Shown one piece after another: positions 31,848 through 40,821 of a stretch of 41,733 nt of DNA. A model generated the notes under the pieces. That model searched no databases. It worked only from the letters and a program-made list of their open reading frames with translations, and was not told the origin of the DNA. Origin of the DNA: Lenisia limosa (lineage: Eukaryota; Breviatea). The stretch spans positions 1-41,733 of the forward strand of contig LPNZ01008685.1 in NCBI GenBank assembly GCA_001655205.1, in the 5' to 3' direction. The translations under genes were made by a program, and so were the position numbers. Each line of letters starts with the position of its first letter. Position 1 is the stretch's first letter.

Positions 31848-34800
31848 ATGACGCTTGACATTGAAACAACGGAGGGTCACCAGCCGCTCCATGGCCCTCC
31901 AGGAGCCCATTCCAGCTTACCATCAATCCCGGCTACTCCGTCGAGGAAACGCCCGCAGTCGCCGCCATTGTCCACCTATCGTCCCTCATCTGCGCTATCC
32001 ACGGGATATGCGATCTATCAGAGTAGACCATCATCAGCACTGTCAGCTCACCACTTAAGGCTAAGTCAGGTAAGGTACTGGGTTCAGATAACAGCATTAT
32101 TGGTTTCCTTTTTCATTCTTAAGTCTCGGCCCCAATCAGCAACACTGTATCGGGCCAGTGAGTCTCTTCTACTCTCTGCTCCTATTTCTCCTGTAAGCCA
32201 TTCTGGTAACTGTACTTTTAAGAACTGGTATAATGAGTAACAGGTGTGTTCTAATCCCTCGCACTACGCACGCCTCATTCGCCCTGCTGAGAAAGAAGGC
32301 TTTTGGGAGTCCAGATCCAAGTCAAGGTAATTTATATCCTCGTTTCGATAACTCCCTAGTTTGGCCTCATTTGCTACTCCTCAGAATTGGGTTGAGCTAA
32401 ATCCAGGTTGGTTCATGTTTGACTTTATCTGCACTTTTTATCAGATTAATTTTTATTGCTTCTGGAACATTGTGTTGGTATTTTAGAATAGAATGAACAA
32501 ATATTGACATTTCATTTTGATTCAGGAAAGGAGAGGCCAAAAAGTGCCCATGGTGGATCATTCAGGTTGGGCTTTTGGTGGATCATTCAGGTTGGGCTTT
32601 TGGTGGATCATTCAGGTTGGGCTTTTGAATTATCTGATTCCAAAGAGCGCCACTAAGTTCACAATGCCCCCCTCAAAAGAAAGAAAAGCAAACATCCAAG
32701 GTTTGGAAAGAATTTATCTTATTATGTTAGAAAATTGCGACTGTTCCAAGAGCCGCATCAAGGCCGTCTTCTAAAACAACAGCGAAAGTCAGTTGATAGT
32801 ATTCATCCCAAAGCCTCTATTCTATTAATTACTTTGTATAGTATGATATATTATAGTGCATGATGTATCATATGATTATATAATACTATATATAATACTA
32901 CTATATCATAGACGATACTTCAAACCAATGTTTCACACCCTGAAATCATAGATAATTTAATAAGGCACTGGTCTCAATTTTCGAAGTTGTCCCTTATGAT
33001 TACCTTTCAGGCACCCCAGCGAAAGAAACGGCCTGATGCCCCAACTCCAACTCTCCCACCACCTTCTCTCGGTATGTGTGGAGCGATACACTCAGGAGGA
33101 GCCAATACAATCAATCCGCTAACTAGCAGGTAACCCCGGAGTGGCCAATATATGGCCTGAGGATAGAGCGGCAATCGAGAGTCTTTTCTTACAGGCTGCT
33201 ATGGAAGGGCATTTTCTCGAAGTTTGGGGATTAAGGCACTAAATTCAATAAGTCGAGTCAAGTAGTATTTCCATTTGTCTTCTATAATTATTATTATTTT
33301 ATGTTACATCGATATATAATGATAGAATGTATCGTGCAGAATATAGCCTGGTTAATATCCGTAAGTCATTACATATCGAACAAAACATGTTTACATGCAT
33401 TTAATATATTAATATGTTATCTCATACCAGGGACGCCAGTCCCGAGTGAATATGGAGTGGGTGGGAAGATTTTGTTTGTGTTAAGGGTGTTCCTCGGGAT
33501 GAACTCGGCTAAAGCCATCGTTCTCCCTCTAAACACCTGCAACAATCAAACGAGCCCACTCCTGGCAATTCCCGAGGGCGTCCTGACTGAATATGGGGAA
33601 TCATGTGCTGCAGGGATGATGGTTTGAGTCGGCTTTCCCAGTGATTTTCATCATTTTTGGGCCTAGCGGGAATAACACGTCGGCTAATAAATATTTTGTT
33701 CACAAGGTGGCAGGAGGGGACCTCAAATATGAGGCTGGCTTTTTTGACATCTTTACAGATGGCTAACTTTTTTCGGCTTTTTGTCCTTTTGTGCTGATAA
33801 TCCTTTTTAACTTCATCTTATATGTAGCAATGGGAAATACAAAATAAGGTAGTATCTGGCCGAAGCTGTCCACACCATNNNNNNNNNNNNNNNNNNNNNN
33901 NNNNNNNNNNNNNNNNNNNNNNNNNNNNNNGGCATTGAAATATAAAGCATGAATGGATGAGAGGAATTCTTTTTAATTTTCCAAATTTTAAAATCAATTT
34001 TAACTGGAGATGTTAGAATCCATCAAGAATTTTAGTCTTTTTTTCGGACTGAAATGAAGTCCTATGGTTTTATTCATAGTGAGCTAATATATTTTTCAGG
34101 TTCAAAAATGGGTGCAATTTGGAGTAGATCTGGATTGTCCTGGGGCGAATGGAAAGACAGCTCTACATGTAAGTCACAGTGAATCCCTTACCTTTTAGCA
34201 TGCAGCTGAGATCAATAGTGTAGCAATCATTTGTCTTTTATTGGATTTTGGTGCGAACCCTATCCCTGTATCAACAAAACAATCCGGTTTGTGGCACATC
34301 TGGAGCAAAACTCTGTTGACCTTCAAGGTGGGTATACACCGCTGCATATTGCCGCAATGGAAGGCCATGTTGAAGTATGTTTATGTTGCTTTTTGGCTTC
34401 ATATTGGTTATATAATTCATTTTGTAGAGTATTGTAGAACTCTTTAGCGCAGAGAATGATATACCCTTCGATTCTCATAATCGAACGCCTCTCCATTTGG
34501 CAACAATTCACAACAAGTATGAACCGTTTTTTTTTTTGTTGTTGTTGAGAAAATACTTCATAATTAATCCTGGGATACAAAAATATATTTAAAGGAACCC
34601 CCATTTACTATTTTGTGGTGGAGGTATTCAGCACTTTTTTTCTCACTATAATAGTAATATAAAATATCCCAAAACTGGACTTACTCGCGGGTTTGGAATC
34701 TTACGATCTGAACTAGAGTTTAGGCAAATGATTGTGTATTCAATTTCTTTATAAATATAGTTAATATCACGTGTTTTTTCCTATTGACTTCATTTCAGAC

Positions 34801-35204
34801 AATCGGCAGTGAGAATGCTTCTTGAGCTTGGCCATGGTAGGCGCCCCATTGTCTTCAACTTTTATTATTATTATTATTATTATCTTGCAACCGTCCTTTC
34901 ACAAAGACAGGAGCGGAATACTCCGACGAAACGGGGCGAACTGCCCGAGATTGGGCGGAATCCCTAAGGCTGACTGACCTGATTGAGTCCCTCCCAAGGT
35001 AGGAGGTATACAGCTCAGCCGAGGATTACCCCAGGAACCCAGCAGCAGTGTTTTATTTATCGCCTTCAAGCCTATGCTACCCTGTTTTTCAAGTCCATTC
35101 ACCCTGACAGATTCAAGAAATATGATGCAGCAGAGATAACCCCGACAAAGAAGGTGCCCAAGTATTTCAAGCCGAAGAAGAAACTGAAGGCCAAAAAGAA
35201 ATGA
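31848..35204 (+). CDS. Ankyrin-repeat protein with RPxSA motifs
   Basis: The start is ATG 31848 (MTLDIETTEGHQPLHGPP). The N-terminal half is disordered and basic, with recurring R-P-x-S-A/S/P motifs: RKRPQSPPLS, YRPSSALS, SRPSSALS, SRPQSATL, ERPKSAHG, SRPSSKTT. After WPEDRAAIESLFLQ come ankyrin repeats: AAMEGHFLEVQKWVQFGVDL, GANGKTALHHAAEINSVAII, LLLDFGANP, GGYTPLHIAAMEGHVE, NRTPLHLATIHNN, QSAVRMLLELGH and TGRTARDWAESLRLTDLIES. The last exon is lysine-rich (FKPKKKLKAKKK, stop TGA 35202-35204); its join to LIESLPR is uncertain, and the protein could instead end at TAG just after LPR. It is probably a scaffold. One intron (33222-34099) is expanded by repeats. A 25-bp triplicate lies at 32553-32627. 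Confidence 0.8.
32553..32627 (+). repeat. Three perfect 25-bp tandem repeats
   Basis: Units 32553-32577, 32578-32602 and 32603-32627 are identical and begin GTGGATCATTCAGGTTGGG. Each unit carries both a GT start and an ATTCAG acceptor-like end. They follow the exon encoding ERPKSAHG and appear to be intronic. Confidence 0.9.
32836..32912. repeat. AT-rich ATATCATAT island in ankyrin gene
   Basis: Words GATATATTATAG, TATCATATGATTATATAATA and TATATAATACTACTATATC. Same family as the islands at 742-930 and 16925-17060. Intronic. Confidence 0.65.
33851..33878. repeat. 28-bp dispersed repeat, copy 2
   Basis: Begins AGTATCTGGCCGAAGCTGTC and ends CACACCAT, 25 of 28 identical to 2204-2231. It is cut by the N gap that starts at 33879. 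Confidence 0.65.
33879..33930. other. Assembly gap
   Basis: An N run that begins exactly at the end of the dispersed-repeat copy, suggesting that repeat collapse broke the assembly. Confidence 0.95.
34027..34064. mobile_element. Half copy C of the hAT-like MITE
   Basis: TTTTAGTCTTTTTTTCGGAC followed by a GAAATGAAGTCCTA terminus aligns with the right half of copies A and B. The left terminal repeat is not visible, so the copy is truncated or degraded. Confidence 0.55.
34861..34882. repeat. TTA microsatellite
   Basis: About seven TTA units in an intron of the ankyrin gene, between the QSAVRMLLELGH exon and the TGAEYSDETGRTARDW exon. Confidence 0.8.
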
Positions 35205-35481
35205 TTTACATGTTGTTCGGTTATTAGGTGTATTTTTGGGTTCGAAATTTGATCTAAATATTGGGAGCTGTAGCGCTGTATGTTTCTGTTTCCTGTACAA
35301 TTATATTTCTTTCCTCGATTATATTATGCAAACTAAATTAGGATTTCAAAAACAATATAAAAAGGGCATCAACTGCCATAAGACAAACACCAGTTCAATG
35401 TTGTAATGATAAATTATAAAAACCTATGGTTTTGAATGTCTGGCGAATGGATGGGGTTGAGTACCTTGTTGATGAAACAGA

Positions 35482-35809
35482 TTAGCCGCTTTTCTGGAAA
35501 GTCAGTGAAAATGTAATATAAATAATGTCAGTTGATCAAATGAGGAATTGACAGAAAGCGTAAAAGTGCCACGCCCTACAGGATCGTTGGGGTCCTTGTA
35601 CATTGGGTCTTTTGGGTCAAGAGGAGTGGTATCCGTGTCTAATGGGTTTCCCCAAGTTCCTATTGCGTAAGATAATGAAAAGGAAATCCCAAAAAAGGAA
35701 TAAATTCAAACTGCTTCATACCTTTTCCTCCAGCTCCATGCTTCTTGGGAGCACCGTCCATTCCAGTATGGGAATGACGGTCGTCTTTTTTCTCAGTTCC
35801 ACGAGTCAT
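35482..35809 (-). CDS. 59-residue GAGGKG-TWG protein
   Basis: The start is ATG 35809 (MTRGTEKKDDRHSHTGMDG). The first exon (35722-35809) ends in PKKHGAGGKG and joins in phase to TWGNPLDTDTTPLDPKD, then YKDPNDP and finally KSG with TAA 35482-35484. The stretch RHSHTGMDGAPKKHGAGGKG-TWG resembles the short motif PKKGGAGGKG-VWG of PDCD4 and the related Stm1/SERBP1-type basic Gly motif, which contacts ribosomes or RNA. No MA3 domain follows, so this is not PDCD4 itself. Two introns in so short a frame, both in phase, argue it is real. Function unknown; ribosome or RNA association is a guess. Confidence 0.65.
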
Positions 35810-36074
35810 TATAATGTGATTTTTTGGGGTGAAATGATACGTTAGATAAGTGCTTGTTTGTTTTTGCGATGACTTTTTTTGAAAAAAAAAAATGACAAAA
35901 AGGGGAATGAACTGAACTGTCACCCAGTTTAATACATGGTCCAAAAAAACCCCCTCCTCCCCTACCATGCATGCACCTACATCAAACACAGATCAAACAC
36001 TCAAACACTCAATTAATTAATTATTAATTATTTATTTCGAATTTTTACAACAAAGTTTAATAATATTATTGAGT

Positions 36075-38021
36075 ATGCATCTTCCTTCACCAAACCACGA
36101 TAACGATGGTCCCAAAGTCTCCCCCGCCTTTCTGATGGGTAAACCGCCGCAAACCCAAACTCTTGAAGAGACATATGATGAGGCATTTAGGCAGATAAAT
36201 ATCATGGAGAAAAAGTTGGGGGGGGGGGTGCTTTAATTCTCTTCCTCACTTGTTTTGTCATGTTTTGTTTTGTTCTTTGCTTCATTCAGCAGTGTTGGAA
36301 AGTGCTCCATTTTTCTGAAACCAATTTCCTCCATTCTTCAAGATGGCCCCAGGTTTGATGAGTTTTTTTTTTTCCCTTTGCTTTTAGCCTTTTGAGAAAT
36401 AATTTTTATCTTACATTGAAGCTGTGGTATTGTTGCATGTTGCATGGCCGCTTCTGCCTTCCTCAATCCACAATCGATCAAGCCAAAAAAGGTTTTTTAT
36501 TCAAAAGGCCTATCAACAAAATCATTTTTCGGTTTTTTTTTGTTTTCCCTCCTTTACTCAATCAGATTCTTGAAGAAGGTATTCGACGAGGTTGGACCAA
36601 GCAAGGAGAAGCTTATTATCCACGTGATCTTGGTGGGAGTTGTTATATGTTGTTGTGCTGAAGGTATTACTTTCCTGATTTAAATTCTATTTGGTAAAAT
36701 TCCGTATCATAGAAAATCCCATGGGTCGCGACTCACTCCCTGGACCATTGTTGTTTGAATGGGGAACATTTCGTTGCCTTTGTCTTTCCATAAAACATTT
36801 CTGTTACTTTTTATCGTTTATCTCTGGTTTTTCCTGGTTGGTTTAATTGGAATATGACCATATACAAGTAACAATGAGAAAAAGGGTGTCGAAGTGAACA
36901 AGAAGAGTAAAGCGGAAGGTGTTGTGGTTAAAAAAAAAAGCGGTGTGGTTGGAGGTGGTGTGATACTCGCCCTTTTGTGTTTTCGAAGGAGGTATTGATA
37001 AAAGGGTGGGATTTCGAAGGAGGTATTGATAAGATGACAAAAGGTGGGATTTCGAAGGAGGTATTGATAAGATGATAAAAGGGTGGGATTTCGAAGGAGG
37101 TATTGATAAGATGATAAAAGGTGGGATTTCGAAGGAGGTATTGATAAGATGATAAAAGGGTGGGATTTTTTTGACAAGGCCTCAGACAGATTGAGATGTG
37201 ACCCATTCAAAATCCCAAATCCCATTTCTTGCCAAATTGATTTTTTTTGCAGAAGTCTTTTTGAAACTGGGATCATGATCCGGCGGCTGAATTGTACACA
37301 AAGAAAACACCCTGAATAATACTTATTCTCTAGCACGCACTTGTGAACAGCTCTTTCCTGCTGTTTGTTTCAGGGTGTCTGAATGCTCAGAAGAGGCAGT
37401 TTTAAACTCCCTCAGGTTTAACTCGCTACCAGTTCTTCCGTAGGAAGGTTTAGGAAAACAACGTTCGACTAATTGCCATATGATTAATTTGTCACATCAT
37501 AGCTTCGACAGTGGACCTGATAATCGGCCTGCAAAATACTCTGGAGAAAAGGCCCATTGGGGGGTTATTGTAGGGGCAATATGGATAGGTTAGTAACTTC
37601 TTTTACCTGAACCAAATATTCAGAAAATAAGTGTGATGAGTCTGAGGAAATGTCAAAAAGTGTGATTCATTACCCCTTAATTGCACAGGTAATTTCGGTT
37701 CCAACGATTAATACATATTTGTTTGTTTTTTTGCTCCAATAAGTTTTTAGCCTTCATACGCATTATTCCGTCATGGCAAGAGTATGCGAGTGCTTGCTTG
37801 TCGATGGCTTGATCTTTTTGAATCAAATGGCCAACTAATCAGGTGGGAATGGTTGAAACTTAAATCAGACTTTGAGCGTTTTGTCCTTTTTATATACTCA
37901 CTACTATGTGTGACTGTCCAGACCAGCCTCCAAAACCCTCAATACAGATTCGTATGTTGTTCCAAAAGCACTTGACGATTTGAGAGGCTCAATGATAGTA
38001 TGTAGTTCTCAATATGAATGA
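36075..38021 (+). CDS. Actin maturation protease-like (ACTMAP/C19orf54)
   Basis: The start is ATG 36075 (MHLPSPNHDNDGPKV) and the stop TGA 38019-38021. The exons give QTQTLEETYDEAFRQINIME, then SILQDGPSCGIVACCMAASA with the predicted catalytic Cys (36423-36425), then ILEEGIRRGWTKQGEAYYPR, a short variable stretch, VSECSEEAVLNSLRFNSLPVLP-FDSGPD, then YSGEKAHWGVIVG with the catalytic His (37555-37557), ALFRHGKSMRVLACRWLDLF and VVPKALDDLRGSMIV. DGP-x-CG, RGWTKQGE and KAHW are the landmarks of the ACTMAP cysteine protease family, which removes the acetylated N-terminal residue(s) of actin. Exons in 36645-37375 are unsure. That span holds a minisatellite. The first exon ends in an 11-G tract. It converges on the EGF-type gene, with stops only 28 bp apart. 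Confidence 0.85.
36218..36228. repeat. 11-G homopolymer at an ACTMAP exon end
   Basis: Follows MEKKL and precedes GTGC, so the run appears to lie in coding sequence just before a donor. The next exon (GKCSIFLKPISS) joins in phase if the donor is the last GGT. Confidence 0.7.
36981..37168. repeat. Minisatellite, about five units of 38-39 bp
   Basis: Units begin TTCGAAGGAGGTATTGATAA at 36982, 37013, 37051, 37090 and 37128. The first spacing is 31 bp and the others 38, 39 and 38 bp. Units differ only by GGG/GG and one base, so the array is young. It lies in a long intron of the ACTMAP-like gene. Minus-strand frames through it (NTSFEIP-type repeats) are shadows. Confidence 0.9.
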
Positions 38022-38049
38022 CTGAGATTTGGTTAAGGAAATTTGACAT

Positions 38050-40411
38050 TTAAGAGTAAATTGTACTAAGTTTACTATCATACCATCAAAACATATTTTA
38101 CTCGTACCTGAACGTAATCACCATATAAGTGATAACATAAGTTAGGATACTTGTGGTTAAACCGAGGACAATCAGAGCGATAATCTAGGCTTATTACAAC
38201 ACATCTTTCATGAACAGTTAAGCGTAATCAAACCATCACGAGCAAACCTTCACTTTCAACGTATAAGAAGCATCCTCGTTCGGATTCTGTGCAGTGCAGT
38301 TTGGACCAAAGTAGCCCTTCATACTACAATAATAAAAGTCAAAGTACACATCTTACTTACCATTTGTTACACTTTTTCCCAGTCCAAAAGCCATCAACGT
38401 CACTATACATGTTACAGCTATTACACAATAGTATTCGAAATACTCCGTTCAGAAAATCATGCTTACCTTTCAATACACATGTCGCAATTTGGACCAGTAA
38501 CATGGATATTGTCTTTTGTTGAGCAGTATGCGCATGACACTCCATCGTACCAGCCCTTTTCCTCATGACTAGAGATTAATAATGAGTAATAATCAAATTA
38601 AGGACCCCACTAGAATACCACATGAGGTAATACTCATTGAAAGTGATGTTCCCTCTTACTTGAATGCTTTGTCACAATCACAGTGATTATTTCCTGACTC
38701 CAGTCGAACGCATAATCCGTGGACACATGATGGAACACAAGCTACAGGATTATGTAAATATGGAACTGATAACGTTGAAGAAGAAAAACAACATATGATA
38801 TCATATGATAATGAATACTATAAAGGATAAAGTGACCGTCGACAGTCTTCGATTTTTTAAAGGGAAGTCTAATATTATTGAACTTTCCACAGTCCTGTAT
38901 TTATGATATTGATATACCTATCATTAGGGCTTCCCTACGGTCCGAAAAAGACCGGCAAAATATCTATATTTTTATCGAGGATTAATCATAAATTCAGTCT
39001 TTTTTGAGACTACAGGGAAGCCCTACCTATCATATGACTAGATCGATATAAATTACATAGATATTCAACTTGCTTCACTCACATTCAGAGCAAACTGGCA
39101 AAGGAGAGAAGAATGATATTTTGGGTGGGAAAGGCACATACACCTGTGCAACGGCTTCTCTTGAAAGAACCGATATGTCACTCATCACATTAGATGAAAT
39201 AGGGATGTCTCCCAAAAACTAAAAGAATGAAACGTAGCAATCTCATTTTTGCACAAAAGGGAGTTATTTATTGCTTGGTAATAAAACAATTCAACCTACA
39301 GACGAGTGATAGTTTGATAAAGAGTAAATGAAAAACAGTGATGATGAATCAAATTTTTCCAATTTTCGGTCAATTTAGCTTCAAAATCAAGGACAGAAAA
39401 AGTAGTTCCAAAAACAACCATCATGAATTATCGAATAAAAGAAGGTAGCACTCTCCCACAAAAAACACAACGTCTCCGTAATGGTAACGAGAACATAAGA
39501 ATGCCTCAGGGAGCTCCTCAGAAATTGGACTTGGTGGACAGGGCTCTACACCTAAACAGATTTGAGTGACCTTGTGTGAAAGCTTATGCTTTTTGTTTTG
39601 TTTATTAATTGTATCAGAGTATGTTGCCCCTCAAACTCGAGATCAGGGTGGCAGATCTCATTGGATCAAAAACGTTATATACGGTGTTCTTGCCAAGAGG
39701 CCCAACAAGACACTCCCCAAGCTGGTCACCATACCATACTCCGCTGCCCTCAGTCAAATACTACATAATTATCAAGAAGGATGGACAAATAAACCGAAGA
39801 ACAAACAACAAAGTAAATAATTCTGATAGAATGGTTTTCTCACCTGCTCTCTAATAAGTCTCCATTTTGGATACTGGCATGAAACATTAGTGTTGGGAAT
39901 GTCCATAAAAAAGGTCATCTCCATTCGAAGTGCCGCGTGGACAAAATGCACTTCAAAGCACTCTAATCCATGAGAGGGAACAACAAGTTTACATCCACCT
40001 TTTCACCTTCTCACCAAATTCGCTATATCTGGCGTTGACAGCAACAATGTAGCCATCAGAATTGAGTATCGGGAACCCATCTTCTGGGCCAGGTGTTTGG
40101 CTATCGTGGACAGTCTGAAGTGGAGTAAGAGCGAGAGGGGGGGGGGGGCAATGCCATCAGTACAACCCGCAGAAGCCTACACGATCAAAAACGTCTTCCG
40201 TCCCCTTCTGCCCAACAGTGCCTCTTAACTCCATAAATCTGATTAATTCGTTGAGGCCTTCAGTTCGGTGTTCGTTAGTGTCAGCATTCTGAACTGCAAG
40301 GAGCTGTTCTTCCAGTTGCGATGAGAAGTTACCTAATACTAGAGGAAGCAATAACAAGATTACATAGCCGAGAAATGGGAGAAGGACACTGGAGAACCTT
40401 CCAGAAAGCAT
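38050..40411 (-). CDS. Type-I membrane protein with EGF/laminin-like Cys repeats
   Basis: The start is ATG 40411 with a clear signal peptide (FSSVLLPFLGYVILLLLPLV). The stop is TAA 38050-38052. The ectodomain exons include LEEQLLAVQNADTNEHRTEG, GFPILNSDGYIVAVNARYSE, FVHAALRMEMTFFMDIPN, GSGVWYGDQLGECLVGPLGK and EPCPPSPISEELPEAFLCSR, which I cannot assign; the GYIVAVNARYSE stretch has a weak Cache/PAS-sensor look. Cys-rich modules follow: CVPSCVHGLCVRLESG with HCDCDKAFK (EGF-like), GVSCAYCSTKDNIHVTGPNC, GFWTGKKCNKW and KGYFGPNC. One transmembrane helix (IIALIVLGLTTSILTYVITY) and a very short cytoplasmic tail end the protein. Likely a surface receptor or adhesion molecule. A MITE (38925-39025) is in an intron. 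Several exon borders are approximate. Confidence 0.75.
38792..38807. repeat. 16-bp perfect palindrome CATATGATATCATATG
   Basis: Self-complementary over all 16 bases. The same core words build the AT-rich islands elsewhere in the window, so this may be their unit motif. Confidence 0.8.
38925..39025. mobile_element. hAT-like MITE, copy B (101 bp)
   Basis: Starts TAGGGCTTCCCTACGGTCC and ends in the imperfect inverse complement (CAGGGAAGCCCTA). Flanked by a perfect 8-bp target duplication CCTATCAT at 38917-38924 and 39026-39033. The internal AAATTCAGTCTTTTT is shared with copy A. It lies in an intron of the EGF-type gene. No transposase is encoded. Confidence 0.92.
40137..40148. repeat. 12-G homopolymer
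   Basis: Intronic in the EGF-type gene, next to the exon boundary after EDVFDR on the coding strand. Confidence 0.8.
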
Positions 40412-40821
40412 ATCCGTATTCTTTGTCTGTCTGTCTCTGTATCTCTGTTCTCTTGCTGCAGTAATGCGCTACCTGTCTCTGCTACTCCCCCTAATAAAAT
40501 ATCAGCCCCCTCCTTATTATTATTACAGACTTATTGTAGCCCCCCCAAAGGCCCGAACCGGCCGCCGTTCATGGAAGAGCCCAGGTTATCATATCATTAA
40601 CACGGCTTAACTCCTTTGTGCCTTAGCTCCATCAGATGATGGCACCACAGGCACCGCCATACTTGGAGCCAAGGCCATCCAATCTGCATTCTATATCGGG
40701 AAAGTCTCCTCTTTTCAGCAAAAATCTCCAAAAATAGGCGTTAAAGCTAAAACCCTTTTTTTTTGTTAAACCACATTTATTTTGTAATAACAAGTGATAA
40801 TATTTTAGTGATAATTCAACA
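40412..40821. promoter_or_regulatory. 410-bp divergent intergenic region
   Basis: Lies between the start codons of two extracellular cysteine-rich proteins. It holds a pyrimidine-rich stretch (TCTGTCTGTCTCTG, about 40425-40455) and a GC-rich patch near 40540-40566 containing CCGGCCGCCG. No defined site recognised. Confidence 0.45.

Larger units (their letters stand above)
33222..34099 (+). other. Expanded 878-bp intron of the ankyrin gene
   Basis: The donor after FLE (GTTTGG, 33222) and the acceptor TTTTTCAG (34099) join in frame to VQKWVQFGVDL. Inside lie an exon-like frame (GTPVPSEYGVGGKILFV, about 33431-33627) with no recognised domain, copy 2 of the 28-bp dispersed repeat (33851-33878), an N gap (33879-33930) and a half MITE (34027-34064). 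Confidence 0.7.

Noticed and set aside
36444-36683. Frame with a C-terminal hydrophobic helix resembling a tail-anchored SNARE
   Set aside because: The overlapping frames CGIVACCMAAS and ILEEGIRRGWTKQGEA match the ACTMAP family and join in phase.
36880-36990. Possible exon ending VVGGGVILALLCFRRRY-stop
   Set aside because: The final codons are the first minisatellite unit, and a stop here would cut ACTMAP before its catalytic His.
36818-37336. 172-codon minus frame with repeated YQYLLRNP text
   Set aside because: It is the antisense reading of the minisatellite.
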